Shown here: one piece after another, positions 1 to 8,394 of the stretch | Position numbering within the stretch: position 1 is the stretch's first letter | How the letters are laid out: each line of letters opens with the position of its first letter | Origin: an uncultured Monoglobus sp. | Lineage (GTDB): Bacteria; Bacillota; Clostridia; Monoglobales; Monoglobaceae | Assembly (NCBI GenBank): GCA_947630505.1 | Contig: CANRHV010000030.1 | Location: 1 to 33,983 of the forward strand | Direction of reading: 5' to 3' | Length of the DNA stretch: 33,983 nt | Program-made: the position numbers and the translations under genes | The notes under the pieces: generated by a model | Told to the model about the DNA's origin: nothing | The model's database searches: none | The model's input: the letters and a program-made list of their open reading frames with translations, nothing else

Positions 1-258
1 CCGGGCGTCGCCGTGGGCTCCGTTGTCGTTCCGGGCGTCGCCGTGGGCTCCGTTGTCGTTCCGGGCGTCGCCGTGGGTTCCGCCGTCGTTCCCGGTGTCG
101 CAGTGGGCTCCGTTGTCGTTCCGGGCGTCGCCGAAGGCGCCGTTGACTCCGAAGGCTCGGGCGTCGCCGAAGGCGCTGTTGACTCCGAAGGCTCGGGCGT
201 TGCCGTAGGAGCCGTTGACTCCGAAGGCTCGGGCGTCGCCGTGGGTTCCGTCGACGTT
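1..258 (-). repeat. Tandem 30-bp and 36-bp repeats encoding Thr/Pro/Glu linker
   Basis: Five 30-bp units (1-150) are followed by three 36-bp units (151-258). On the minus strand they encode ten-residue PGTTTEPTAT-like and twelve-residue PSATPEPSESTA-like repeats. The units are close to identical with scattered third-position changes. They form the extracellular linker of the adhesin and continue beyond the left edge. Confidence 0.9.
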
Positions 259-3200
259 CCCGGCGTCGGCACGGGCTCTTCTGTAAGCTTCACGATTGCC
301 ATGGCGATAAAGTCGGAAGCCTCAGCCTGCGTAGCTGATTTGTATGTTACCGTATAATCGCCCGGATCAAGGTCTCTCGCGATATATGTGTAAAGATATA
401 CGTCATCGCTTCCGGCTTTTCCGACAGTTCCTTCCGCTTCAAGGTGTTGATCGGTGAAACCTTCCTCGGCAAGCACGGGCGTAAGTGTGAGCACGTTATT
501 ATCTTTGTCGTCAACCGCGAGAACCTCAAACTCGTAGTCGCCTTTTTCCTTGATCGTCACGGGAGCCGTAACCACACTCTCGTTGTCAATGCCCGTTATT
601 TTGTTATCCGCGATCTCGGCGAAGTTATCACCGAACACCGCTTTAACTTCATCATTATATCCGGTTCCGGCCGTAAGATCAACCGTCTCCTCTGTGGCGT
701 TGCCGCCCGGCTGAACATCTGTAACGGGAATTACATTCGGCGCGGCCGAAGGCTCGGGCATCGCCGAAGGCGCCGTTGACTCCGAAGGTCCGGGATTAGC
801 GGACGCGGAAGGCTCGGGCGTCGCCGTCGGAACGGGCGCGGAGCCCGTGGTGAACGTCTTAGTCTCGGCCTCTGTGTCGCTCTGCGCTCCGAATGCGCGG
901 TAACAGTATGTGGTGTCGGGCTTTAAGCCGTCGACCGCCACGTTGTAATCGCCGCTTTCTCTCAGGATCAGTCCCGAGTCGTATACCGTCTTTTCGCTGC
1001 TGCCGTCTTCCCAAAGCTCAAATTTGCACGATGCAACGGGAGTGATCGTCGAACCATCGGGCAGCGTTATGTCAACGCGTCCGTTCAGGGTCGCGCCCGT
1101 GTATGTAATATCCGTCGCGTCATTGGTGGTATAGGTATACTTGGGCGGATCCTCCTCTGTCACGTTTACAAGCGCAATGTTTGTCACGGTCACCTTTTTA
1201 TCGCTCATATTATCATCGGGATGAGTGAATTCCGCCTCCGCCGTCAGTCTCGAGCTTCCGCTTTTAACTCCGGTTATCGAGGCTTTGGTCGCGTCTCCCT
1301 GAATCGTCGCGATATCGCTCTGGTCCAGTGTCCATTTGATATTTTCGATAACATATGTCTCGTCGGACGTTTTAACCGTGATGTTATCTGTGGTTCTCGG
1401 CTTCAAATATAATTGAGCCGGGTCAAGAGTGAATCCGATCTCCGCCTTATACTCTATTGAAGCGACAGCGGTCGAACCCTCAATATTCAGATACAGTGTT
1501 CCACTCTGAGTGTTCAAAGCGTCATCGTCAATATTGACAAGCGTCCATCCGTTCATTTCGTCGGTTATCACGAAAAGCTCGCTTTCGGGATTTGTCATTG
1601 CCTGATCGCCGTAGAAGCGCACAGCGTCTCCTGCTTTTAAAACGCTCTTGTCAACGTTCACATAGGCGTAATCCCCGATCTCGTCGTAGTTAGCCGGCAA
1701 ATTATAGATAACCGCGTTCGCCTTGCGTGTGTCAATATTGAATCCAATGGTCGTTTTACCGGTCACAGGCTTATAATTCATATCCTCGGGAACAAATATC
1801 CACTCATACTCGGTGTCGGGCGCTACCGGAACCGCGTTTGGCGCAACTCCGTTCTGAGTGTTCCATGTCGCCGCGCCCGCAACAGCGGCGTCGTCAACTC
1901 CGGTAAAGTTCGCGGTGAGCTTCGAATCACCCAGATTAGCGCCTTTGTCAACGTTTGACGCGGTAACCGAGCCTTTGGGCTCCGCTTGGAGTATCTCTAT
2001 TGTTCCGTTCACAACGTTCTCCGCAAAATCGTCAAATGCGTATACGGTTCCGCGCACCAAATATGTGCCCGCGTTTACCGGCGGGATCGGCGTCCATTCA
2101 CTGTCATCGGCCGTGTCATGCAGCTCTATATCGGTCTTTTTATACTCAACCGTAGTGCGCGCCTTGGACGATTCGGCTTTTATTGTCGCGACACGCGGCT
2201 GTCCGTCATAGGGAGCCGCGGACGGAACACTCCATTCCGCGATCTTTGCCGCCTCCTTGTCGGTGACAACAACTGTAACGTTTCCGGTAATTACCTCATA
2301 ATTTGTCAAATCTTCGGGCGTAAATCTGTACTCATATTCGCTCTTGTCTGTGCGAAGCACCTCGTCGGGATTTACCCATTCGATCTTTCCTTTAACGTCC
2401 TCGTGACTATATGGGTTTTGGAACGTGCCGACGAAATGCTCGTCTTCAAGGCTTTTCAGAGTATTTCCCGCCTTGCCGTTATCCGCATTGACCGAGACCG
2501 CCTGTGGCTGTGTCTTTATTACGCTGAGATTTCCGAGCGTGTCGCCGGTTATCTCATAGTTGTAGTTATCGGTTTTGGGCGCCGACGCGGTCACCGGGTA
2601 TTCGCCGACCTGAGCGTTTGCCGTCGTTCCGTCAACGCCGTCCTTTTCGGCCTTGAGTGTGGCGCGAACGCTTACAACGGAGTCGCCTGACGCGAGTCCG
2701 CCGGGGCTGGGCTGAGACGCGGCCGCCTGATAATCATTGGTCGTAAACGTATAGGTCTCGCCGTAATGCTTTTCAATCGTTTTCTTCAGCTCAAGCTTTA
2801 TGGGCCGCTGTATCGAAATATTTCCCGTGGTGCTGAGTTTGGCGGTCGCAAGCGTATAATTCGCCGCGTCTTTGCCCTCAAGAGCGTTCTCGCCGTTTAC
2901 ATTAACAGTTACATTCTTGGGGCTGTACGGCTCAACGTACGCCGAGCTGAACGTCGCGGTAAACGCGCTCGCTTTGACCGATACCTCGTCCGAGGCCCCG
3001 ACTTTTTTCCTAAATCCCACATTTGATGGGTCTATCTCCGCGGTCGTTGTGCCGTCATACATTTTAGTCTTTACGCTTCCGGATTTAAAAGTTAATTCAA
3101 GCTGATACGGATTGATCGTCATGATCGCGTTCACGGAGTCCGGAGCGAAATATTGATCGTTATTAGCCAAGGTTTCGGCGTGCACCTTATACACACCCGC

Positions 3201-5579
3201 GTCTTTGGGCATCTGCTCGGTATATCCGCCTTCCTCGGTGAACTGTTCATCCTCGGTAAAATCTCTGTCGGCGCCGCCCTCAAGCTTTTTGTAAACAACT
3301 TTGACGTTTCTGCCTATATCAATAACGCCTAATCTGTCCCACTTAACGGTCGGCTTCTGAGCGCTGCCGTTGTATGTCTTTTCAAGACTTGACAATGTGA
3401 GGTTTGAATCTCTTCTTGCCGAAACCGTGATACTTACGGAAGCCTCAGCGGGAGTGTTGTAATTATCCGTATCCTTCGGTTTAAACTGATAGTTTTTTGA
3501 AATGGTTCCGGTTGTTCCCGCAGGGATATCTTCTTCCGGATTTACCCAATCCAATGATCCTTCTACCTCTTTGTGTGAATGCGGATTCACGTAGAAACCC
3601 GAAAGCTTTGACGCCGAAAGCTTAACTCCGTCATTGATCGCGCTCGCTTTTACGTTATTTAATTTCGGGGTCGTTTTTTCAACGGTTATGCCGTTTTCAC
3701 AATCCGCTTTAAGCTTAACGTTATAATTACCGGTGCTCTGTCCTTCACCGACGGTATAGTTATAAGGTCCGCCGTTTACTTTCGCTTCCTCTTTCATTCC
3801 CTCGCTCTGGATAACAACGCCCAGCTCTGCCGCCGTCTTGTTGCTTTCAAGCAGTTGTCCGCCTTTTTCGTAAACATTGCAAGTTATATCCGCCGCCGTA
3901 AGCTCCTTGCCGTACGGCTTTGTAGTGGACAGAGGCTCGATATCGACCTCTTTCGGGCTGACCGTTATGTCAATATCATAACTTTGCGGAATGCGGTAAT
4001 TGCTGGTTATGTTATAGGAATATATCTGACCGTGGTGCGTTCCGACGCTCAAGCCCTTTTTCGGCGTGATCTCCACTATGGCGTAGTTTTTCCAGTCCTG
4101 ATGACCGTTGTCTATATCAGCCTTGGACGGAATATAAAACAAAGACTTACTCGCATCAAGACCGCCGCTTGAATAATCCTTTTTAGCTTCCTCATCGGTA
4201 TTTACGTTTATGGTCTTAACCGTGAATACATCGTTTGAGGAATTTGTGCTGATACTCGATCGCTGATTTCCCGTATTCACAACGCGCAGCCTCAGCGGCT
4301 CGAGCGTCGTCTCGGGCTGGTACTCTACCTCTTTCGGCTCCGCGCTTGCGCTCAGCAGCTGATTATACGATGCCGCGGGCGGCGTGGATGTCGGACCCTC
4401 GGATGCCTCGGGAGGCGCGGTCGGGAAAGCCGCCGTGTTGCTTTCGTCATCCAGTTGGTATTCGTAGGAATAATCCACCGGCGCGGTGAGCACAGCCTCA
4501 AGGGTTATCTTTTTGTCATCCTCATCGTCGGCATTGCCGGCCGGAACAGTCGCGCCGGCGCTTTCGGATGCTCCTCCGCCTTTGACAATTTTCCAATAGC
4601 CGATGACCTTCTTCTTATCATCGGCTGATCCCTGAACGTCTGATGTGTCAACGCTCGGATCGATGATCGTTATCCAGTCGCCGACCATGGCGAGCTCGGT
4701 TATACTTTCTTGTTTCCCGTCCGGGTGATTTGCGCAGATAAGCCTATATCCCTTGTCTTTATCTTCATCGCTGAGCTTATATGTAACCTGAACGATATTA
4801 AGAGATTTTTCGTTAACCATAGCTCTTTTCGAACAATCTCTAAGAGTCTCGCCGCCCTGTGTTATTTCATCTTCCGTCGGATAAAGTCTCATCAATTTTA
4901 CGTTATACTCGCCAACCTGATACTCGGGCGTTGTGTCTTGGTCAAACAAACTGTCCGAGCCGAGCTGCCAGCCGTGATAGCGATGCTTTTGGTCGCCGTC
5001 ATCGGTGAACTCGCTTTTGACGCCGCCATCAATACCGTTGTCGGGAATTATTTTGGCAGGCGGATGAGGGGATGCGGACGGATCGCTTGGTCCGTGCTCG
5101 GGACGCTCCACCACCAGCTGATAATACTTGCCGTCAAGTTCATACGTTCTTGAATCATCATTAAATTGCGCCGAATGGTCAATTCTGTTTGAAAATTCCA
5201 CCCAGAGCAGCTTATCGGGCACTTTCGGCTCCTGATCCTTGAAAATGCTTGATGTGGACGGATGCTCTCTGAAATTCGCGCCTATTATGCGAACCGCCTC
5301 TTTGCTCGGGTCAAGCGACGGCTCGGGCGACGCGCTTTCCGCCGCAAGCTCTATGCCGGCTTCCGCCGCTTCGGCTGTTTCATCATAGACAGGCTCAGCC
5401 GCGATCATCTCGGGCTGCGCTGCCTCTTCTGTTTCGATTTGCTCCTGCGCCGGCGCTTCGATTTGCTCGGCGATTATCGCCTCGTCCGCGCCCGTCGGCT
5501 CAGCCGACGCCAGTGACGGCACCAACGCCAATATCATCGACAGCGCCAGCAGCAATGATAAAAATTTTCTGTTCTTCAT
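1..5579 (-). CDS. Giant secreted modular adhesin-like protein (MBG/YDG, Ig-like, FN3-like), C-terminus outside window
   Basis: The frame is open from the ATG at 5577-5579 to the window edge (1859 codons, no stop), so the 3' end is missing. AAGGAGGAAG precedes the start. Residues 1-26 are a signal peptide (MKNRKFLSLLLALSMILALV, then a PSLASA cleavage region). A Glu/Ala-rich stretch follows to about residue 90. Repeated beta-sandwich modules follow. A YGKELTAADI motif near residue 560, followed about 60 residues on by PYNYTVGEGQSTGNY, is typical of MBG domains. KMYDGTTTAEID near 840 is a YDG-type motif. SDIATIQG...GVKSGS near 1420-1440 fits a BIG2 domain, and about 1480-1578 looks like FN3. Thr/Pro/Glu/Ser linkers occur near 1580-1612 and from about 1766 onward. 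By family, such proteins are exported adhesins or surface proteins. The ligand is unknown, and any SLH or sortase anchor would lie outside the window. Confidence 0.85.
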   Translation of the reverse strand, partial: MKNRKFLSLLLALSMILALVPSLASAEPTGADEAIIAEQIEAPAQEQIETEEAAQPEMIAAEPVYDETAEAAEAGIELAAESASPEPSLDPSKEAVRIIGANFREHPSTSSIFKDQEPKVPDKLLWVEFSNRIDHSAQFNDDSRTYELDGKYYQLVVERPEHGPSDPSASPHPPAKIIPDNGIDGGVKSEFTDDGDQKHRYHGWQLGSDSLFDQDTTPEYQVGEYNVKLMRLYPTEDEITQGGETLRDCSKRAMVNEKSLNIVQVTYKLSDEDKDKGYRLICANHPDGKQESITELAMVGDWITIIDPSVDTSDVQGSADDKKKVIGYWKIVKGGGASESAGATVPAGNADDEDDKKITLEAVLTAPVDYSYEYQLDDESNTAAFPTAPPEASEGPTSTPPAASYNQLLSASAEPKEVEYQPETTLEPLRLRVVNTGNQRSSISTNSSNDVFTVKTINVNTDEEAKKDYSSGGLDASKSLFYIPSKADIDNGHQDWKNYAIVEITPKKGLSVGTHHGQIYSYNITSNYRIPQSYDIDITVSPKEVDIEPLSTTKPYGKELTAADITCNVYEKGGQLLESNKTAAELGVVIQSEGMKEEAKVNGGPYNYTVGEGQSTGNYNVKLKADCENGITVEKTTPKLNNVKASAINDGVKLSASKLSGFYVNPHSHKEVEGSLDWVNPEEDIPAGTTGTISKNYQFKPKDTDNYNTPAEASVSITVSARRDSNLTLSSLEKTYNGSAQKPTVKWDRLGVIDIGRNVKVVYKKLEGGADRDFTEDEQFTEEGGYTEQMPKDAGVYKVHAETLANNDQYFAPDSVNAIMTINPYQLELTFKSGSVKTKMYDGTTTAEIDPSNVGFRKKVGASDEVSVKASAFTATFSSAYVEPYSPKNVTVNVNGENALEGKDAANYTLATAKLSTTGNISIQRPIKLELKKTIEKHYGETYTFTTNDYQAAASQPSPGGLASGDSVVSVRATLKAEKDGVDGTTANAQVGEYPVTASAPKTDNYNYEITGDTLGNLSVIKTQPQAVSVNADNGKAGNTLKSLEDEHFVGTFQNPYSHEDVKGKIEWVNPDEVLRTDKSEYEYRFTPEDLTNYEVITGNVTVVVTDKEAAKIAEWSVPSAAPYDGQPRVATIKAESSKARTTVEYKKTDIELHDTADDSEWTPIPPVNAGTYLVRGTVYAFDDFAENVVNGTIEILQAEPKGSVTASNVDKGANLGDSKLTANFTGVDDAAVAGAATWNTQNGVAPNAVPVAPDTEYEWIFVPEDMNYKPVTGKTTIGFNIDTRKANAVIYNLPANYDEIGDYAYVNVDKSVLKAGDAVRFYGDQAMTNPESELFVITDEMNGWTLVNIDDDALNTQSGTLYLNIEGSTAVASIEYKAEIGFTLDPAQLYLKPRTTDNITVKTSDETYVIENIKWTLDQSDIATIQGDATKASITGVKSGSSRLTAEAEFTHPDDNMSDKKVTVTNIALVNVTEEDPPKYTYTTNDATDITYTGATLNGRVDITLPDGSTITPVASCKFELWEDGSSEKTVYDSGLILRESGDYNVAVDGLKPDTTYCYRAFGAQSDTEAETKTFTTGSAPVPTATPEPSASANPGPSESTAPSAMPEPSAAPNVIPVTDVQPGGNATEETVDLTAGTGYNDEVKAVFGDNFAEIADNKITGIDNESVVTAPVTIKEKGDYEFEVLAVDDKDNNVLTLTPVLAEEGFTDQHLEAEGTVGKAGSDDVYLYTYIARDLDPGDYTVTYKSATQAEASDFIAMAIVKLTEEPVPTPGTSTEPTATPEPSESTAPTATPEPSESTAPSATPEPSESTAPSATPGTTTEPTATPGTTAEPTATPGTTTEPTATPGTTTEPTATP
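745..838 (-). repeat. Second, degenerate Thr/Pro/Ser/Glu linker repeat
   Basis: This is a second copy of the PSATPEPSES-type linker in the same adhesin, with about 2.5 diverged units. It lies between the FN3-like module and the last globular module (about residues 1617-1765). The shared wording with positions 151-258 points to duplication within the gene. Confidence 0.75.
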
Positions 5580-5653
5580 AATACTTCCTCCTTAGCCTTT
5601 TCATTGTTGCATGATTTTTTATTATTCCCTTTACTTACGATCCAAAGATACGG

Positions 5654-5735
5654 ACCTAATTTTTACCTATTTTTTACATAATTTTTACCTGATTCATGCC
5701 TGATTTTTGCCTGATTCATGCCTTAATTCTTACCG
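5654..5735. repeat. Phased 11-bp direct repeats in the adhesin 5' leader
   Basis: The block [A/G]C[C/A]T recurs at 5654, 5665, 5676, 5687, 5698, 5709 and 5720, exactly 11 bases apart, with a last variant 12 bases on at 5732. Between the blocks the units read AATTTTT, ATTTTTT, GATTCAT or GATTTTT. On the minus strand the units are AGGTAAAAATT, AGGCATGAATC and AGGCAAAAATC. The array lies between the predicted transcription start (near 5824) and the start codon, so it should be transcribed. A regulatory role is inference. Confidence 0.75.
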
Positions 5736-5830
5736 TTGTAAATATTTTTGTATTGTATCGTTATTTTTTTCACAATTATCGGATTAAACATCAAATTCCG
5801 CCCTGTTTTCGGGTCTGGTATCCTATAATA

Positions 5831-5859
5831 ATCATACACTATAACGATTGTTTTGTCAA
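5831..5859 (-). promoter_or_regulatory. Sigma-A-type promoter for the adhesin gene
   Basis: On the minus strand TTGACA (5854-5859) is followed by a 17-base spacer and TATGAT (5831-5836). Transcription should start near 5824, giving a leader of about 245 nt, long for a simple leader. Confidence 0.75.
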
Positions 5860-5883
5860 CAGGAAAATAACATAGGGACCGGG

Positions 5884-5919
5884 AAAATAGCGAATAAAAA
5901 TTGGCGAATAGCGATTAGA
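5884..5919. repeat. Degenerate heptamer repeat (GAATAGC/GATTAGC), copy 1
   Basis: The stretch is made of ATAGCGAATA and GGCGAATAGCGATTAGA blocks with 7-base periodicity. Related stretches occur at 19966-20001 (minus orientation) and 28580-28611. This copy directly adjoins the palindromic element at 5918. Confidence 0.6.
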
Positions 5920-5992
5920 CACCTCATCAGTCAGACTTCGTCTGACAGCTTCCCCTCAAGGGGAAGCCTCTCTTTTATGCCTCCTAAAGGAG
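5918..5992. repeat. Intergenic palindromic (REP-like) element
   Basis: Three hairpins lie in tandem: TCAGAC-TTC-GTCTGA (5931-5945), GCTTCCCC-TCAA-GGGGAAGC (5948-5967) and CTCCT-AA-AGGAG (5981-5992). The leading ACACCTCATCAGTCAGAC followed by the CTTCCCC/GGGGAAG stem resembles, from memory, a dispersed intergenic palindrome common in gut Clostridia genomes. Only one copy is in this window, so the assignment rests on that recollection. Confidence 0.55.
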
Positions 5993-5993
5993 T

Positions 5994-6022
5994 CAAACGG
6001 GCGGCAGATTGCCGCCCGTTTG
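5994..6022 (-). terminator. GC-rich hairpin after the GtrA/DUF5050 operon
   Basis: CAAACGGGCGGC (5994-6005) pairs perfectly with GCCGCCCGTTTG (6011-6022) across a 5-base loop, two bases past the DUF5050 stop codon. No U-run follows on the minus strand, so termination efficiency is uncertain. Confidence 0.5.
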
Positions 6023-6024
6023 GG

Positions 6025-7131
6025 TTATTTGGTGATTTCTGTTTTTTCACCGGAGGACTCGTCGTATTTGAAGTATCTGTCGCCTTCGGCGTGCTCGGCG
6101 AAGAACAGCCCGCCGCCTCGGCTCAGGAAATTATAGGCGTACTGCGAGCCCTGCTCAAGCTCCGCGAGGCGCGACTCGTTGGCGCCGCTTATACGCGCGC
6201 AGTATATTCCGCGGTCAGCCTGATAATATATTCTTCCGTCAATTACGTCAAATCGGTTGCTCATGCACAAAAACGCGTAGAGATCGATATTTCCGTTTCC
6301 GTCCTTCGGCGAGCGGTACAGTCTGTAGCTTTGAGTCGCGTCGTCAAACGCCGAGAAGAACACGTAGCTTTTATCGATAACTATGCTGTCGGTGGGAACA
6401 GAAAAGCTCAGTATCTGCGTTTGATTTCCCCCGTCATAGTCCATTCTGAAAAGCTCCGTTCCGCTGACCGAGCTTTCGATATTGTCGTAATAAATATAAT
6501 CTTTGTCGTAGCCGAATATGACATACTCGCCCTCGATCGCCTTTTTTGTCTCTCCGGCGCCGATGTCATATCTGTATATCCCGTTGTTGAGGCCGCCGTC
6601 CGCCTCGGTGTAGTAAGCCGAGTATATCCCGCCGTTCACATATGCCGGAGAGCCGATAGGCGACACGAACTCGGTTATCGAGATGTCGTTGTTGCCGTCT
6701 GTTCCGCAGCGGCGCAGCTCGGGCGCGTACTCCTCGTCGCCCTCTGTGACGTAATACACATCCTCGCCCAGGATCGCGAACAGCTCGGAATCGATCGGGA
6801 TTATCTCCGCGCCCTCGATATCCATTTTGCGCGACACCGACTCGGAGGTATACAAAACGCCGTCCTTCTCGGCGATATAAGTGAACGGAACTACCTCGTC
6901 CTCAGCCGACGAAGGATCAGCTCCGAAATCACTTCTCTCGCTATCAGCATCGGCGGGCTCATCGCTATCTTCAATATCCGCAGTAATCTCTTGATTTTCT
7001 TTTTCACTTTCGGATCCTCCTAAGCCGCGGGAAACAATGATCCCGTTTCTGTAGCCGTAGACGCCGAGGAAGGTCAGAGCTGCGGCGAAAACCAGCGTCA
7101 GCGCAAGAATAATAACATGCGATCGTTTCAT
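6025..7131 (-). CDS. Membrane-anchored DUF5050-type beta-propeller protein
   Basis: The product is 368 residues. I chose the ATG at 7129-7131 (MKRSHVIILALTLVF) because GGAGTG stands 8 bases upstream. A longer reading would add 23 residues lying mostly inside the upstream gene. Residues 6-28 form a signal anchor, followed by an acidic Glu/Asp/Ser linker to about residue 85. The rest is made of repeated blade-like units such as NGIYRYDIGAGE, YIYYDN, ELFRMDYDGGN, YRLYRSPKDG and GRIYYQADRGIYCARISG. These fit DUF5050 or LRP-like propellers, which are extracytoplasmic and mostly without a known function. It follows the GtrA gene by 4 bp and is almost certainly co-transcribed. No catalytic motif is visible. 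Confidence 0.75.
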   Translation of the reverse strand: MKRSHVIILALTLVFAAALTFLGVYGYRNGIIVSRGLGGSESEKENQEITADIEDSDEPADADSERSDFGADPSSAEDEVVPFTYIAEKDGVLYTSESVSRKMDIEGAEIIPIDSELFAILGEDVYYVTEGDEEYAPELRRCGTDGNNDISITEFVSPIGSPAYVNGGIYSAYYTEADGGLNNGIYRYDIGAGETKKAIEGEYVIFGYDKDYIYYDNIESSVSGTELFRMDYDGGNQTQILSFSVPTDSIVIDKSYVFFSAFDDATQSYRLYRSPKDGNGNIDLYAFLCMSNRFDVIDGRIYYQADRGIYCARISGANESRLAELEQGSQYAYNFLSRGGGLFFAEHAEGDRYFKYDESSGEKTEITK

Positions 7132-7135
7132 AATA

Positions 7136-7600
7136 TCACTCCGATTTTTTCTTGAATATCCACAGCTTGCTGAACACGTAGTTAAGCACCACGATAACAA
7201 ACTGCGCGATTATGTTCATAACAAGCTCGGGATAATGCAGTCCGTTTACCGTCACCGACATGAATATCATCTCGAATATAAGGGTCGAGAGACGGGCGGC
7301 GAAAAACTGAACCATTTCTTTGAATATCGCGCCCGCGCCGCGAACCTTGCTTTTGAACACAAAAATTCGGTTCGTAACATAGGCGAACAATATCGCGACG
7401 ATGTTTTTCAAAACCAGGCACACGTTCTGAAGCGCCAGATTATTGGCGAGCCTCAAATTATCGTTGCCGACCGCGGCCGCTATCTTGTCGAACATAAAAA
7501 CAAACAGCGCGTACAGCGCTATCGACACAATTGTTGTCAGCACGCCGAAAACCAAGTACAGAATAATTTCCTCATACTTTTTGTAAAATTTCTTGATCAT
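7136..7600 (-). CDS. GtrA-like polytopic membrane protein
   Basis: The product is 154 residues with four predicted membrane segments (about 12-34, 60-80, 90-115 and 125-147). Hallmarks are an N-terminal YLVFGVLTTIVSIALY segment, a central FAYVTNRIFVFKSK motif and a C-terminal NYVFSKLWIFKKK. All three are typical of the GtrA/DPMS family, proposed to help move polyprenyl-linked sugars across membranes or to assist surface glycan modification. No glycosyltransferase gene is adjacent, so the substrate cannot be inferred. The start has GAGGGG 6 bases upstream. The gene leads a two-gene operon with the DUF5050 gene from a promoter at 7630-7658. Confidence 0.85.
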   Translation of the reverse strand: MIKKFYKKYEEIILYLVFGVLTTIVSIALYALFVFMFDKIAAAVGNDNLRLANNLALQNVCLVLKNIVAILFAYVTNRIFVFKSKVRGAGAIFKEMVQFFAARLSTLIFEMIFMSVTVNGLHYPELVMNIIAQFVIVVLNYVFSKLWIFKKKSE

Positions 7601-7629
7601 AACAATCCCCTCGTTTGAATATTAAAAAT

Positions 7630-7658
7630 ATCATAATACAGTATCAATTTTTTGTCAA
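7630..7658 (-). promoter_or_regulatory. Sigma-A-type promoter for the gtrA-like operon
   Basis: On the minus strand TTGACA (7653-7658), a 17-base spacer and TATGAT (7630-7635) give a start near 7623 and a leader of about 22 nt. Confidence 0.75.
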
Positions 7659-7703
7659 TGAATTTTGGGTAATTTTAAGAATTATTTAATATAAACTCGG
7701 CTC

Positions 7704-7732
7704 TTGACAGTTTTTTGCCGTTATGATAAAAT
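7704..7732 (+). promoter_or_regulatory. Promoter for the DtxR/MntR-type gene
   Basis: TTGACA (7704-7709), a 17-base spacer and TAAAAT (7727-7732) lie about 37 bases before the chosen start codon. It is divergent from the gtrA-like promoter; the -35 boxes are 45 bases apart. Confidence 0.6.
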
Positions 7733-7768
7733 TTTATTGATAAGATAATTTGGTTGGGGTGCATAAAA

Positions 7769-8149
7769 ATGAAGATAATGGAATCGGCGGAAAACTATCT
7801 TGAAACAATATTGATACTGAAAAACAAAAGCGGCAGTGTCCGCTCGATCGATATTGTCGCGGAGACCGGATTCACCAAGCCGAGCATCAGCCGCGCCGTG
7901 AAGCATCTGCGCGAGAACGGATATATAACCGTCGGCGAGCACGGTCATATCGATCTGACCGAGTCCGGCAGAGAGATCGCCGAAAAGATCTACGAGCGCC
8001 ACAGACTGCTCAGCAAATATCTTATGAAGATCGGCGTTTCGGAAGAGACCGCGCTGGAGGACGCGTGCCGTATTGAGCATGTTATCAGCGAGGAAAGCTT
8101 TTCGCGCCTTAAGGAATTTGTCAAAAAATACGAGGGGTCGGTTTCATAG
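7769..8149 (+). CDS. DtxR/MntR-family metal-dependent transcriptional regulator
   Basis: The product is 126 residues. I chose the ATG at 7769, with GGGGTG 7 bases upstream; an in-frame TTG at 7754 overlaps that ribosome binding site. Residues about 4-70 form a winged helix-turn-helix (ESAENYLETILIL, FTKPSISRAVKHLRENGYI). The second half holds the metal-binding and dimerisation helix motif RHRLLSKYL...EDACRIEHVISEESF, whose Glu, Cys/His and Glu positions match manganese/iron ligands of MntR-type proteins. There is no C-terminal SH3-like domain, as expected for MntR. The family represses metal uptake genes when loaded with metal. No transporter is adjacent, so its regulon is elsewhere or unknown. 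The next gene has its own riboswitch and is probably independent. Confidence 0.85.
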   Translation: MKIMESAENYLETILILKNKSGSVRSIDIVAETGFTKPSISRAVKHLRENGYITVGEHGHIDLTESGREIAEKIYERHRLLSKYLMKIGVSEETALEDACRIEHVISEESFSRLKEFVKKYEGSVS

Positions 8150-8163
8150 CTTAAAGCAAAGCT

Positions 8164-8192
8164 TTTTGGAGCCGAGATAAATTGAATATGAT
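8164..8192 (+). promoter_or_regulatory. Possible promoter of the riboswitch transcript
   Basis: TATGAT (8187-8192) lies just upstream of the aptamer. The -35 region (TTTTGG at 17-base spacing) is weak, so this is the best candidate rather than a firm call. Confidence 0.35.
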
Positions 8193-8194
8193 TA

Positions 8195-8360
8195 AACGGT
8201 GCGGACGCCGAGGCGTCCGATAATAGGGAATGCGGGTGAAAATCCCGAGCAGTCCTGCTGCCGTGATGGGGAGCGCAGCGGCAACGCGCCACTGATTTTA
8301 AATCGGGAAGGCGCCGCGGCGCGATGAACCTTAGCCGGAAGACCTGCCTTTAATCAGCCT
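8195..8360 (+). promoter_or_regulatory. Cobalamin riboswitch aptamer
   Basis: Recognisable conserved elements appear in order: a GGACGCC-GA-GGCGTCC stem (8203-8218), AATAGGGAATGCGGGTGAAA followed by TCCCGAGCAG, CTGCTGCCGTGA, then GCCACTG, AATCGGGAAGGCG, CGATGAACC and the B12 box AGCCGGAAGACCTGCC (8333-8348). This order and wording match the cobalamin (AdoCbl-type) aptamer family. It precedes two terminator hairpins and a surface protein with transcobalamin-like modules, which fits repression when intracellular cobalamin is plentiful. Exact ends are approximate. Confidence 0.93.
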
Positions 8361-8394
8361 ATTATAATTCACAGGGTCTTGAATTGGGCAATCG

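Larger units (their letters stand above)
5580..6024. other. 445-bp intergenic region: adhesin leader and promoter, heptamer repeat, palindromic element, hairpin
   Basis: I see no gene here. From left to right it holds the adhesin ribosome binding site, an AT-rich transcribed leader with 11-bp repeats (5654-5735), a sigma-A-type promoter (5831-5859), a heptamer repeat (5884-5919), a palindromic element (5918-5992) and a GC hairpin after the DUF5050 gene (5994-6022). The open frame crossing this region on the plus strand is in the shadow of the DUF5050 gene. Confidence 0.7.

Noticed and set aside
1..258. CRISPR-like regular repeats
   Set aside because: The units are contiguous without unique spacers and encode a Thr/Pro/Glu linker in the adhesin frame.
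5848..7023. Long plus-strand open frame of 391 codons
   Set aside because: It is antisense to the DUF5050 gene, which has the ribosome binding site, signal anchor and blade repeats; the plus frame has no recognisable features.
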